64,000 bases of DNA from Ophiura sarsii (Eukaryota; Echinodermata; Ophiuroidea; Amphilepidida; Ophiuridae): assembly GCA_035610835.1 (NCBI GenBank), contig CM069459.1:27547570-27611569 (forward strand), written 5' to 3'. Shown piece by piece: positions 11,701 to 23,759 of the stretch (positions are counted from its first letter, which is position 1; each line of letters starts with the position of its first letter). The notes below the pieces were generated by a model, which was not told the origin of the DNA, did not search any database, and saw only the letters and a program-made list of their open reading frames with translations. The position numbers were made by a program, and so were the translations under genes.

Positions 11701-13726
11701 CAATGAAGAAGCCCCACACTGTCCGTTGGAATTACATTATTTTTTACAATAATCCCCGCTGCTACCTGGGCAATTTATGTACAGCCAAAACCTGGCGGTA
11801 CGAATTCCGAAGATTTTGGAACAGACCAATTCAAGAGTTACACATCAACTTGCAAAAATAATTGAGATTCGCCAGAAGCGCACAGAGTCAAATCAGTTAA
11901 GAACAACAACCTACTGACTCTGCATTAACAAAGCATGATTAAATCTCCAAACAATCTACGCACCAATTTAGCATTATGTATGTTTAACTAGCGCGCTACC
12001 GACGATTATCGCACGATAACACCAAAAAGCCCTAAAAGGTATCCAACGAAACAACTGTACATCGTCTCGCTGTATTTACTGCACCATCTCCGTCAACCTA
12101 CCCCCCTTCCACAATTGTTCTCGTGCACTAATTCATAATGTTCTTACCGTCCTGCAAGCAGTCGGTTCACATTTTAACAATGTTACCAAGGTCAACACCC
12201 ACCTAATCCTGTGATATCTTTACGGATACTTCAGATAGATCTTGCTGCGTCTTTATCCACCCGTCTCTACAACAAATATACAAATAATGGAATAGGTCCA
12301 CTAACAGTTACTCTAGCATATACACAATATGGTCATGGCATTCAACTGTACGCGTAATGGACTACGACAAGAATGATCTCACACGGCATCCCCACAGTAG
12401 TATGACACAGTGTCACCAGGTACAAAGTAAGTAATTATATAATCAAGCATATCCAAAACCAAAGGTATTCAAAACAAGCTAAGTATTTTGGCTGAGTGAT
12501 AAAATTGGATCACTCAAAAACTCCTAAGAGTTTTACAAAACACCAAATAGATATAGGAACTTCTTAAGTATACTACAATTTAGGACATCTACAACATGCC
12601 ATAGGTCTCCAAAACAGTCTGAACAATCAAAAACAACGTGCTATTTATTTACCACAGCACCATTAGGGTGTCACATCTTACACATGACAACCATTCACAG
12701 TACAAGCAATTTGGAATGATTTAAAATCATTATACCGAAAATATCGGAAAATACCGAAAATATTCGGACCAACCGAAAATATCGAAAACCGCACCCTCCT
12801 AGCATAAAAATACAAATATAACATAAAAATAGTAATAAAACATGTGAGTCACTTGTCATCCATTACACAAGCAAAAAGTACAATTTGATCATGCAAGTTC
12901 TCTGTATTTAAAATACAGTGATCATGAATCATCTCTGATGGTTTGGTTTATATATCAACGCGCATGGAATGTTAGGAATTTGTCACAAAAAGCCTACCCA
13001 ACAATACTGAATTAGATAGCTGTGATATTATAAAAAGATTAAAGTACCTCAATTTTTGCACAGCACTCCTACCCTTTAGTTATTCAAGACTAACAATAAA
13101 CAAATTTACTAATCGCTCCTACCATTTCTGGCCTCAATTTACATGTATACACAATCCAGTACTAAATCATGATAGGGTGACAATTTCGTATAGAGTAATC
13201 ATTTATGCATAAAACAATGACTCAATTTACACCCATACTATTTACATCCATAATATTTGTGTGCACTGGTAATTTATAATCAGGCACTCTACTATTGGCA
13301 TGCAAGCCTGAACAACTAATCAAAAATAAAACTGGCAATTAGCATGGGGATGAATTTCAAACCAAAATTAGGCATGGGAATCAGGGACAACTGATTTCAT
13401 GTAACAATCCTGACAAATTATCAATAACATTTTAATTATCAGAAAAGTACAACTGTATTTCACAGTTGTACTCAATCTCTACTGACAAAGCATTCATTTG
13501 ATACCACAATTTGGGAACACACTGTAATAATTTAAAAATCACAGCACGTCATACAAAATTTGATAAACATGATTATTATACGGCAAACATACAAGACCAC
13601 CACATAAACAGCGTAATTTGGTAAAGCATACTATTTTTGGTACACTCTGTAGTGATTTCTACTTCTGAACAAAAACAACCAAAATAAGCCTACCATCTAC
13701 AATTTATCGTATTTTCTTGCGCCCGA
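11701..13726. other. Long AT-rich stretch without genes
   Basis: No domain-bearing ORF on either strand. A small cluster of ACCGAAAATAT words lies at 12735-12790. Confidence 0.45.
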
Positions 13727-13846
13727 GTTACTATGGCAACACCCAGAATGCACTTAGCGCCTTCCGAGAATCTTCTAGAATCTTCCAGAACGTATGACGT
13801 CATCATCTCAAATTGATTCATTTATAAAACGCATTTTACTTCCGGG
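13727..13846. promoter_or_regulatory. Promoter-like motif cluster: X-box, HSE, CRE, TATA, ETS
   Basis: Within 120 bp: an RFX X-box-like GTTACTATGGCAAC (13727-13740); five heat-shock units GAAtcTTCtaGAAtcTTC plus caGAA with exact 2-nt spacing (13768-13790); a perfect cAMP-response palindrome TGACGTCA (13795-13802); TATAAAA (13823-13829); and ACTTCCGG, an ETS-type word (about 13838). These match textbook binding sites for RFX, HSF1, CREB/ATF and ETS factors. No ORF lies directly downstream on either strand, so the target gene is unknown; a non-coding first exon is possible. The motif identity is seen; the function is inferred. Confidence 0.55.
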
Positions 13847-14296
13847 TTCTTAAATGACTCGAAAATGACCCAAAATTGAAAATTACAACCCGCACAAGGT
13901 ATTCTCCGTCTGCTATAGGTCCCTAGGAACCTCATATCAAATTATCAGAGAGATTAATTAGATAGTTTAGTCATGAAAAATATTTACAAACACAGGGCAT
14001 CTCTGATGCACGAATTATATAAATCACACGGTTTGGTCAAATCTGGGCCGACATTGCCGTCAATTTTATCACTTTTAATTAATTCCAACAGAAATATGAC
14101 GCTCTAATGATTTGGTATAGTACCCGAACATATTTGCGGATACCCATGCCACAGCACACACATCAGGCTTTATTCAGGTAATTATGATATTTTCTGGGAG
14201 AATTCGCGGGCGATCTGGCAGATGGCCCTGAATTCTCTACAATAATTGGTATACAACACACACGTATTTTCTTAGAATTGCGCTAACTTCCTGAGT
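13847..14296. other. Spacer, nothing recognised
   Basis: No ORF or repeat was recognised between the motif cluster and the next foldback element. Confidence 0.4.
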
Positions 14297-15012
14297 TTAA
14301 GGGGGGACTTAAGGAAGTTTTTGATTTGATTTTTTGAATTTTGTGAGTGCTGTAATTATTGAACTATTAATCAAATGTATATAAAAGTATACATTTTTGG
14401 AAAGGAAATGGATCAGAGAATCCAAATTTGGCGTCAATTTTGACCAAAAAAGTAGATTTTTTGAGAAAATCACAAAATTCACTTTTTGGACCCAAATTTT
14501 TTTGAACAAAGCTAACAAAAAATAATTTTCAGTAAAAAATGGCCAAATCACTTTATAATGATGTTAAGACACTAATGAAGGGACGATTTTTTTTTTTTAA
14601 AACCTAATCTAATATTTTTGAAAATTTTGACCAAAAAGTGCCAAAAACCGTGAAAAATTGGATTTTTTTTTTTTTTTTACACTTTTTTGTCAAAATTTCA
14701 AAAAATATTGGATTAGATTTAAAAAAAAAAAATTGTCCCTCCAATAGTGTCTTAACATCATCATCAAGTGATTTGGGCATTTTTAACTCAAACTTATGTT
14801 TGTTAGCTTTGTTCAAAAAAATTGGGTCCAAAAAGTGATTTTTTGTGATTTTCTCAAAAAATCAACATTTTTGGTCAAAATTAATGCCAAATTTGGATTC
14901 TCTGATCCATTTCCTTTCCAAAAAGGTATACTTTTATATACATTTGAGTCATGGTTCAATAATTACAGCACCAACAAACTTCAACAAAAAACTTCCTTAA
15001 GTCCCCCCTTAA
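14297..15012. mobile_element. 716-bp foldback element
   Basis: The ends are TTAAGGGGGGACTTAAGG and its reverse complement. Almost the whole 716 bp folds back on itself: left-arm words such as GGATCAGAGAATCCAAATTT reappear complemented near 14890-14915. Terminal TTAA could be a TTAA target site of the piggyBac type. The centre is T-rich and A-rich. The apparent ORFs on both strands are frames through the palindrome, not genes. Confidence 0.85.
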
Positions 15013-15418
15013 ATCTCTGATTTAAACTTAACATACCCAAACATCCACGGAAAAATCCTTTACTGATAAATCCAACTGATCGCCTACAACTCGTAATATT
15101 TCCTATCGTTTTAGCAATTTGTACACCACAACTTCACGTATTTTTGATTCCCGTCTCGTGTGCACACACCTCAATGGTGCGGTGCTGGTTTTGGGCCTCT
15201 GCGCAGCTGCAAACCAATTAGCACACATCGGGTTTCCCCAGTTCAAAGTTCAAGTGTTCCAGTGAATTCTCCGGATATAGGGGAGACCGGGGCATCTAGT
15301 AGCCCACTCCTGAACAAGGTCCACATCATATATAATAAATACTTCTTAAAACTTACTACATTTTTAAATACAATAAATACACTCTTAAAACTTACTACAT
15401 TCCAATCCCATTACACTA

Positions 15419-15587
15419 CTTTAAAATTAACTTTGGCCGTACTTATATGTTAGGTAGCGTTTTTTGTGTCGTCTGATGTAGGTACAATGTATGTTAGGTA
15501 TAGACTTAATTGAAGTTTACACGGACTTGGAAAACTTCCCAAACAATGTGTGCTGTTTTGAAAGTTATGACAAATGTACGTGCTGGG
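15419..15587 (+). repeat. Dispersed repeat, copy 2
   Basis: Second copy of the 9782-9945 repeat, same orientation, with small insertions (for example ACAATGT near 15484). Confidence 0.75.
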
Positions 15588-16775
15588 CGGTTTTTACAAG
15601 CCTGAAGTATATGATACTTCACATGTTATGTATTTGAATTAATTTTCTCGCTTTACCGTATTTGTTTTGGTCCTACGGACATGATGCAAGTCTATAAATT
15701 CTTCATTCCGGTGGTAATCATAAAATGTAATCATAAAATGGTGCTGTTGCATTTTTTGTTTACGCAAACGGGACCTGTTTTCTACAAACGTGCAGTATAG
15801 GAATTCCCAAAAGTAATAGTATCCGTTGGTGTATGTGAAATGACACAGTGAAAACATTCCTGAACTATATGAAGATAACATCCTCCACCATTTCCTTGAC
15901 TTTAGCACATTACTATTGATCAGTGCAAGACATAATATAATACAGCGTATGATCAACCGTAAGGTGTAACATTTTAGTTTACATATTATTCGCTATTGGG
16001 AGCATAGTGTTGGTTTGCCATCACCAGGTAGGACATGAAGTCAACATCTAAAATTAACCCCACTTTTCAAATAACCATTCACTCATCAAAGCCTATCATT
16101 CCCTACTGGATTTATTATAATCCACCTTAATGGAGAAGAACTGACCTGGGGTTTACATGTTTTCCTATAACTGTTCGTCCATGTTCTCGTGTTATGTAGC
16201 TAGGTTATGTAGAGTTTAAAATTAATAAGCAAGCAACATACAAGTTAAACGTATATCTAAATGTTATTTAAGCTCTCTAAAACAAGAAATCAGAAAAGAT
16301 ATAAATTATTTAACCTGGAAGTTAGTCTAAACATTTGGTAGTTGCAACCCCTTTCTATATTGTTATTGTTCATGCTATGTTTATACGTTTGGTGCCTTTA
16401 GGTAACTACGAGTCTCTTTCCAACGATATAATTATAAGTACACATATTTTCATTTTGTTTACACTGACATCATTAGGAAGTGTTTGCCCAACCAAAACCA
16501 ACATACAAACAGAAGACCATACGTACGAGAACCCGTGTGCATTACACCGATACCAGGACAATGTACTTATACGTAGGAGTCATACATATATTAGCTTTTC
16601 AGTATTGCCTCAGTTACTCTCGTAATATGTGCCGAAAGCTCCATGTCAATATTACTAAGGATGTTTGCTCAGGATATGAAAAACATTCCATGAAAACCGC
16701 TTGGAGTTTCAGCCCTCAGAAGGTTTCTGGAACTTTTTTTTGGTTCCAGTATCGGGCGATACCCGGTGAATCGTC
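15588..16775. other. Spacer without recognised genes
   Basis: Short ORFs at 15639-15956 (-) and 16335-16785 (+) have no family motifs or splice context that I can defend. Confidence 0.4.
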
Positions 16776-16962
16776 CAAGTATTGAACGATACTGGAACAA
16801 TATTGTGTTCCAGTATAGCCCGATACTGGCACATTTTATATGTGCCAGTATTGCCCAAAACTGGAACACTGACTTTGTACCTGTATCGAGCAATACTGGG
16901 TGTTCTAGTATCGGGAGATACTAGTACAGTCTAGAATCTGGGACCTAAAGTACACTTCTTTC
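16776..16962 (+). repeat. CCAGTAT..ATACTGG hairpin repeat, copy 1
   Basis: Several near-palindromic words (GTTCCAGTATAGCCCGATAC, CGATACTGGAAC) are strung together and end in GAATCTGGGACCTAAAGT. The same unit is found inverted at 35116-35267, so it is a dispersed element and not a local expansion. Confidence 0.7.
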
Positions 16963-17742
16963 CAGATAGATGCTAAATACGTAATATTAATTAAGGGAAA
17001 TGATGTAAAACGCGCTGACCCTTATTCTAGGGACACCATTTATACAATTGTAGCATTTGACGGTCCTTAGCTGTAAGGTGGATTGTATTTATTAACGAAT
17101 TCTTTAAATAATGAATTAATTAAAGCGATATTATACATTTTTAATGATACATATATGTCTATGCTATAGACTTTTCTGTCTACAGTTTCGCTTATAGGAA
17201 GCACTGGGAAACGATTGTGGTATATGCATGTAGACAAAATGTGGCAAATGCCTGTAGATTTTTATGATGATACCAGACTAATAAATATGGCATCACACTG
17301 GACAAACAAAATACTCAGGAGAATCGAGACCAATACAAATGTGGCCATGTCCGAAAAGATTCGCTTGTAACTAAGTTTCAATAAGAAACATTTATTACTG
17401 GTCGTGAATCATTATCACTCTAGAGAACAGTGTATCCCTATGTCTCGCGTGAAGAAAAGAAAAACTGACATCGCTCGTCGACCAGCCGGAAGAGACAGTT
17501 ATTGAATATGGCATTAAATTCAAGGACAAGTATATACATAAACTTGCGAGTTACGAACATACTGTAAACATGGTAAAGCGAAATATTGTTGAAAATAACT
17601 GTTTTTATGTTTTGGGTTATTCAACCGGTACTTAACTCTTTTAATCATTCGTGGGTGAATCGATTCGAAATGAATGTTTAATACCTGTTTACGCTAATTA
17701 CAGCAATATCTGTTTAATTGATTGTTATTGCTATCGTCAATA
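16963..17742. other. Spacer upstream of a candidate first exon
   Basis: AT-rich; no ORF or repeat recognised. Confidence 0.35.
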
Positions 17743-17809
17743 ATGGCGGCCGGTTTAATAGCTCTCGCTCCCCAGCTTGGCATCGTGGGGAAATACTGTT
17801 CACCAATGA
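17743..17809 (+). CDS. Candidate first coding exon of an unidentified gene
   Basis: The ATG at 17743 has a good Kozak context (A at -3, G at +4) and opens 22 codons, MAAGLIALAPQLGIVGKYCS then PM. The frame meets a strong splice donor, ATGA|GTAAGTTT (GT at 17810-17811), leaving phase 1. The short peptide has the composition of a real N-terminus and the patch is CpG-richer than its surroundings. I recognise no family and see no downstream exon in the window, where the next kilobases are repeats. The ATGGCGGC word also matches a YY1-type element, so it might be regulatory instead. Treat it as a hypothesis. Confidence 0.3.
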
Positions 17810-17990
17810 GTAAGTTTAAGGTATGCTCAGCTTATATCAGAGTGTTCAAAGAATTTGTTGTACACATAATGAATTGGTGTTTTTACAACGATATTTGATA
17901 AAAAACAACACGATACGTCGTATTGTGTCGTATGAATTGACGATACCGTTGCAGTGCATGCAGGCTATACTGCATCGCAACCGATGCACC

Positions 17991-17992
<2 letters not shown>

Positions 17993-18023
<31 letters not shown>
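17993..18023. repeat. Poly-G run of about 31
   Basis: Uninterrupted G directly before the 23-bp minisatellite. Confidence 0.9.
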
Positions 18024-18024
<1 letters not shown>

Positions 18025-18510
18025 GACTATAAAACAAAGACCCAAGACCCAAGACCCAAAACAAAGACCCAAGACCACCCAACTATAAAACAAAGACCCA
18101 CCCAACTATAAAACAAAGACCCACCCAACTATAAAACAAAGACCCCCTCAACTATAAAACAAAGACCCCCTTAACTATAAAACAAAGACCCCCTTAACTA
18201 TAAAACAAAGACCCCCTTAACTATAAAACAAAGACCCCTCAACTATAAAACAAAGACCCCTCAACTATAAAACAAAGACCCCCTTAACTATAAAACAAAG
18301 ACCCCCTTAACTATAAAACAAAGACCCACTCAACTATAAAACAAAGACCCCCTCAACTATAAAACAAAGACCCACCCAACTATAAAACAAAGACCCATCC
18401 AACTATAAACAAAGACCCCCTCAACTATAAAACAAAGACCCCCTCAACTATAAAACAAAGACCCCCTCAACTATAAAACAAAGACCCACCCAACTATAAA
18501 ACAAAGACCC
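18025..18510 (+). repeat. 23-bp minisatellite, about 21 copies
   Basis: The unit is close to CTATAAAACAAAGACCCCCTTAA, with variation limited mainly to the CCCCCTTAA/CCCACCCAA part. It starts right after the poly-G run with a few shorter ACCCAAG units. Confidence 0.92.
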
Positions 18511-18905
18511 AGCCCAATTCTGAATAATAAATTGCTTGCATAATCTCCATTCCAAATATATATATACTTTTACGTACTTGCCCATTTTACTTCAGAAGAT
18601 ATGAAATGAAATTCCTTCATGTCTCACCACAATTTCAGTTGCACACATTTTTCAGTATTCAAAAACGGTTAGATAACTGCCACATAAACTAAGCTTTGTT
18701 TACAGCTGCACACCGCTTTTCAAGAATTTTCTTTAACTACTTTTAAAACTAATTCTGTTTAGCGTGTAACTGCCCATTTAGATGAAAGAGACCGGTCGTA
18801 CGAATCTTCCAGCCCAGCTTAGTATGAAGTTGGGCTAGTAGGCCCTTAGCTTACTTCACAGGCTATATTTCGATATTTTCACAACGTATCACAGCGTGCT
18901 CTTAA

Positions 18906-19257
18906 AGACCCAGGCATCTACTATATGTTGGTTAAACTGACTGTGAATCTTGATACATACGTTGTACAACATATACAATCTATGGTGTTAAATTAAGAAA
19001 AAAAGGGGCATCATCAAAATTACAATTTTACGTTTCAAATCGTTTATCTATGTTATATCAGCTGATTTATACGAACAATATTTGAAAATATAGTTTACCA
19101 TTTTCTTGAAAAGGAATTGGAGTCTATTGAATATGGCTATCAAGAGTAAAAGGCATTTAAAACATTTGGTATTGCAGCGCCCTCTGTTGCTCAAATGTGT
19201 CAGATTGGCAGATTGGCTGAATCAAGCCACTGGTGGAATGAGTAGATGCCTGGGTCT
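18906..19257. mobile_element. MITE nested in the CGTA complex
   Basis: A 17-bp terminal repeat, AGACCCAGGCATCTACT, appears at both ends in inverted orientation. The flanks rejoin to CTCTTAA/CGTAAACGACG, a sequence seen intact at 19990, 21775 and 23740, which shows that it inserted into the older element. A TAA is present on both sides and may be the target duplication. Confidence 0.7.
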
Positions 19258-19308
19258 GTAACGTAAACGACGTATCCCCAACTTACCCCTTACTTGTATC
19301 AGCGTACA

Positions 19309-19610
19309 CAGTGGCGGATCCAGGATTAAAATTTACGGGGGGCTGACCACGGTTTTTTTTAAATTGGTACCCCCAAAAAATCGTAAAGGTCCAATTTTTT
19401 TTGCCGTCAGATCGTGAAATTATGCTAGGTGGTGGTGGTGGTTGTGGGGGGGGGGGGGGGGGGGGGGGGTAGCGATGTGGTCTTCCCAATCCCAAACCGG
19501 CCAAAAAAATGCATGGTACAAGTCGCGAATGTACCGACGGAACCTACCTATGCCTCTGAAAAAGGTAAAGTGATACACAAAAAAAGGATTATGGTCAATA
19601 GCCGCCACTG
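19309..19610. mobile_element. hAT-like MITE nested in the CGTA complex
   Basis: Termini CAGTGGCGGATCCAGG and TAGCCGCCACTG resemble common invertebrate hAT ends. GTACA borders both sides, inside a GTACACCAAC array. It contains a 24-nt poly-G run (19446-19469), which creates spurious glycine- and proline-rich ORFs. No transposase. Confidence 0.65.
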
Positions 19611-19823
19611 GTACACCAACGTACACCAAGGCCCTGTCACACCATAGCGTATCGCCTGAACGTATGCCGACGTATACAAAAAATAGCTCGAAAATTGTCA
19701 GAGTCCAAGAACGTCCAACTTCCTAACGAATTGCAATATTTTGGTTTTTATCAATGCTAGATAGCTATATATTTTCAGCCGACGTACATCAACATATACC
19801 AACTTACGAGTAACGTGCCTCTA

Positions 19824-21793
19824 ACGTATGTCAGCGTATGTCAACATATGTCTAACGTACCACGAACGTACAGGGAACTTATGCAGAACGTATTAAGCAG
19901 ACGTTGAGTACGCCGAGACATTTTGAAGATGCTCAATCATTTTTCGCGAACACTCGACGTGTTCCAAATTGTCACAGCGTATCACAGCGTGCTCTTAAAG
20001 TAAACGACGTATCCCCAACTTACCCCTAACTTGTATCAGCGTACACCAACGTACACCAACGTACACCAACGTATACGCCATGGTGTAACAGGGCCTTTAG
20101 GTAAACCCCCTCTTTAACATGTTTAAAATGCTGAGCGTGTAAAGGCCCTGTCACACCATAGCGTATGGCCTGAACGTGGCCTGAACGTATGCCGACGTAT
20201 TCAAATAATAGCTCGAAAATTGTCAGAGTCCGAGAACGTCCAAGAACGTCCAACTTCCCAACGAATTGCGTCAACATCGGTGATGGAATGGACGTATCCA
20301 TAGCGTATTAAACGCATACATAGCGTATGACTAACGTATTGATAGCGTATCACTAACTTATAACAAACTTATGACAGCGTATCACAGCGTATGCGATCGG
20401 CGAGCGTATAACCAACGTATTTGTAGCGTATGTCTGCGTATATCCTCAGCGTATTCTCGGCGTACAACGAACACGTGACTTATGCCGTTGCACAAATTGA
20501 GTTTCGTACACGGCTGGACAAGTGTTGCCAGTTCAAGTAAACGCAGCCTAGATGATAACTATTAAAATATCTAGAAGGATAAATCTATATGTCCAACCTA
20601 TAACTTAAGACGATTAACGTACCTCTAACGTATGTCAGCGTATGTCTAACGTATGTCAGCGTTTGTAAACGTATGTCTAACGTACCATGAACCTATCGGG
20701 AACTTATGCAGAACGTAAGTTAAGCACACGTTGAGTACGTCGAGAAATTTTGGAACTCGACGTGTTCCAAATATTCACAACGTATCACAGCGTACTCTTA
20801 ACGTACACGACGTATCCCCAACTTACCCCTAACTTGTATCAGCGTACACCAACGTACGCCAACGTACGCCAACGTGTTTTTCGATATTTCGCATACGTTG
20901 TTATACGTTCAGGCGATACGCCATGGTGTGACAGGGCTACCGTACAGCTAGCGCACATTCGGCGTTTTGGGAACTTATAGAGGGTTTGAGTATATAAATG
21001 GGTCCCTTGAGTATCTCATCCTCACTTCTTCATGGTCTGTCTTGGCCTTCTTGCTTTTTCCTCCTCCACGGCCTCGGCCCCTGGTTGCTTGCTTTGCTTG
21101 TTGCTTGGTTGCTTGCTTCTTCTTGGGAGGCATGTTAACTGCTTGATGACATCGGCGAGAATGATGTAATGTGAGATCGGCGCGGTATGTATACGTGCTA
21201 CAGCGGCATAATAAGCCACGTGTTCGATGTACGTCGAGGATACGCTGACGATACGTCGAACACGGCAGACATACGCTACGAATACGTTAAGCATACGTTA
21301 GTCATACGCTCGCATACGCTGTGATACGCTGCCATAAGTATGTTATAAGTTAGTGATACGCTATCAATACGTTAGTCATACACTATGTATACGTTCAATA
21401 CGCTATGGATACGTGACAGGGCCTTACACGATTGCCCGGCATAAGGTGAATACGTGAGAATACGTCGAAACTCGTTGGAAATACGTCAGGCATACGTTAG
21501 ACATACGGCACATATACGTTATCAACTCGTTATCACTACGTTGGCTGTACGTTTCCCCCAGCCTACATTCATCAACGTATACCAACTTACGAGTAACGTA
21601 CGAGTAACGTACCACTAACGTATGTCAGCGTATGTCAACGTATATTTAACGTACCACAAACTTACCGGGAACTTATGCAGAACGTATTAAGCACACGTTG
21701 AGTACGTCGAGAAATTGTGAGCATGCTCAATATTTTTTCGTGGTCCAAATTGTCACAGCGTATCACAGCGTGCTCTTAACGTAAACGACGTTT
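19824..21793 (+). repeat. 1.97-kb tandem duplication, unit 1
   Basis: The sequence from ACGTATGTCAGCGTATGTCA recurs at 21794 and the two units stay almost identical to their ends. The only length differences I saw are a 5-bp insertion (near 22600) and an 8-bp deletion (near 22999) in unit 2. Confidence 0.9.
21026..21133 (-). CDS. Possible first exon of a transposase-associated protein (copy 1)
   Basis: Reading leftward from the terminus at 21425 through the CGTA motif array, the first good ATG (21133) opens 36 codons: MPPKKKQATKQQAKQATRGR, then a GRGGGKSKKAK stretch, ending DHEE. It meets GTGAGG, a possible donor, in phase 0. The lysine/arginine/glycine-rich N-terminus suits a nuclear DNA-binding protein. 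Its place just inside the subterminal repeats is where an autonomous transposon would keep its first exon. No later exon is present, so the copy is a deletion derivative. The link to a transposase is inference; a captured host exon is also possible. Confidence 0.4.
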
Positions 21794-23759
21794 ACGTATG
21801 TCAGCGTATGTCAACATATGTCTAACGTACCACGAACGTACAGGGAACTTATGCAGAACGTATTAAGCAGACGTTGAGTACGCCGAGACATTTTGAAGAT
21901 GCTCAATCATTTTTCGCGAACACTCGACGTGTTCCAAATTGTCACAGCGTATCACAGCGTGCTCTTAAAGTAAACGACGTATCCCCAACTTACCCCTAAC
22001 TTGTATCAGCGTACACCAACGTACACCAACGTACACCAACGTATACGCCATGGTGTAACAGGGCCTTTAGGTAAACCCCCTCTTTAACATGTTTAAAATG
22101 CTGAGCGTGTAAAGGCCCTGTCACACCATAGCGTATGGCCTGAACGTGGCCTGAACGTATGCCGACGTATTCAAATAATAGCTCGAAAATTGTCAGAGTC
22201 CGAGAACGTCCAAGAACGTCCAACTTCCCAACGAATTGCGTCAACATCGGTGATGGAATGGACGTATCCATAGCGTATTAAACGCATACATAGCGTATGA
22301 CTAACGTATTGATAGCGTATCACTAACTTATAACAAACTTATGACAGCGTATCACAGCGTATGCGATCGGCGAGCGTATAACCAACGTATTTGTAGCGTA
22401 TGTCTGCGTATATCCTCAGCGTATTCTCGGCGTACAACGAACACGTGACTTATGCCGTTGCACAAATTGAGTTTCGTACACGGCTGGACAAGTGTTGCCA
22501 GTTCAAGTAAACGCAGCCTAGATGATAACTATTAAAATATCTAGAAGGATAAATCTATATGTCCAACCTATAACTTAAGACGATTAACGTACCTCTAACG
22601 CGACGTATGTCAGCGTATGTCTAACGTATGTCAGCGTTTGTAAACGTATGTCTAACGTACCATGAACCTATCGGGAACTTATGCAGAACGTAAGTTAAGC
22701 ACACGTTGAGTACGTCGAGAAATTTTGGAACTCGACGTGTTCCAAATATTCACAACGTATCACAGCGTACTCTTAACGTACACGACGTATCCCCAACTTA
22801 CCCCTAACTTGTATCAGCGTACACCAACGTACGCCAACGTACGCCAACGTGTTTTTCGATATTTCGCATACGTTGTTATACGTTCAGGCGATACGCCATG
22901 GTGTGACAGGGCTACCGTACAGCTAGCGCACATTCGGCGTTTTGGGAACTTATAGAGGGTTTGAGTATATAAATGGGTCCCTTGAGTATCTCATCCTCAC
23001 GGTCTGTCTTGGCCTTCTTGCTTTTTCCTCCTCCACGGCCTCGGCCCCTGGTTGCTTGCTTTGCTTGTTGCTTGGTTGCTTGCTTCTTCTTGGGAGGCAT
23101 GTTAACTGCTTGATGACATCGGCGAGAATGATGTAATGTGAGATCGGCGCGGTATGTATACGTGCTACAGCGGCATAATAAGCCACGTGTTCGATGTACG
23201 TCGAGGATACGCTGACGATACGTCGAACACGGCAGACATACGCTACGAATACGTTAAGCATACGTTAGTCATACGCTCGCATACGCTGTGATACGCTGCC
23301 ATAAGTATGTTATAAGTTAGTGATACGCTATCAATACGTTAGTCATACACTATGTATACGTTCAATACGCTATGGATACGTGACAGGGCCTTACACGATT
23401 GCCCGGCATAAGGTGAATACGTGAGAATACGTCGAAACTCGTTGGAAATACGTCAGGCATACGTTAGACATACGGCACATATACGTTATCAACTCGTTAT
23501 CACTACGTTGGCTGTACGTTTCCCCCAGCCTACATTCATCAACGTATACCAACTTACGAGTAACGTACGAGTAACGTACCACTAACGTATGTCAGCGTAT
23601 GTCAACGTATATTTAACGTACCACAAACTTACCGGGAACTTATGCAGAACGTATTAAGCACACGTTGAGTACGTCGAGAAATTGTGAGCATGCTCAATAT
23701 TTTTTCGTGGTCCAAATTGTCACAGCGTATCACAGCGTGCTCTTAACGTAAACGACGTA
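21794..23759 (+). repeat. 1.97-kb tandem duplication, unit 2
   Basis: Second unit, following the first with no spacer. Near-identity suggests a very recent event or an assembly artefact. Confidence 0.9.
22912..23100 (-). pseudogene. Duplicate of the basic first exon (copy 2), altered donor
   Basis: Tandem-duplicated copy of the exon at 21026-21133. The first 33 codons are the same, but 8 bp directly before the GTGAGG donor are missing, so the frame runs on as DREDEILKGP into sequence that does not look coding. If the donor is real, this copy would splice out of register with copy 1. Confidence 0.4.

Noticed and set aside
11363..11719. Minus-strand ORF with six LWEELPQPDDHTPL repeats
   Set aside because: The frame exists only because the unit is 54 bp. 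It is broken by the adjacent 47-bp units and has no start context or splice signals, so it is minisatellite, not protein.
14309..15020. Several ORFs rich in Phe/Lys
   Set aside because: They are frames through the two arms of one foldback element and mirror each other.
18025..18510. Telomere-like repeat
   Set aside because: The 23-bp unit has CCCCCTTAA parts but no TTAGGG array; it is an interstitial minisatellite.
22725..22955. ORF duplicated at 20750-20980 and 22725-22955
   Set aside because: The apparent conservation only reflects the tandem duplication; the frame runs through CGTA repeats and terminal sequence.
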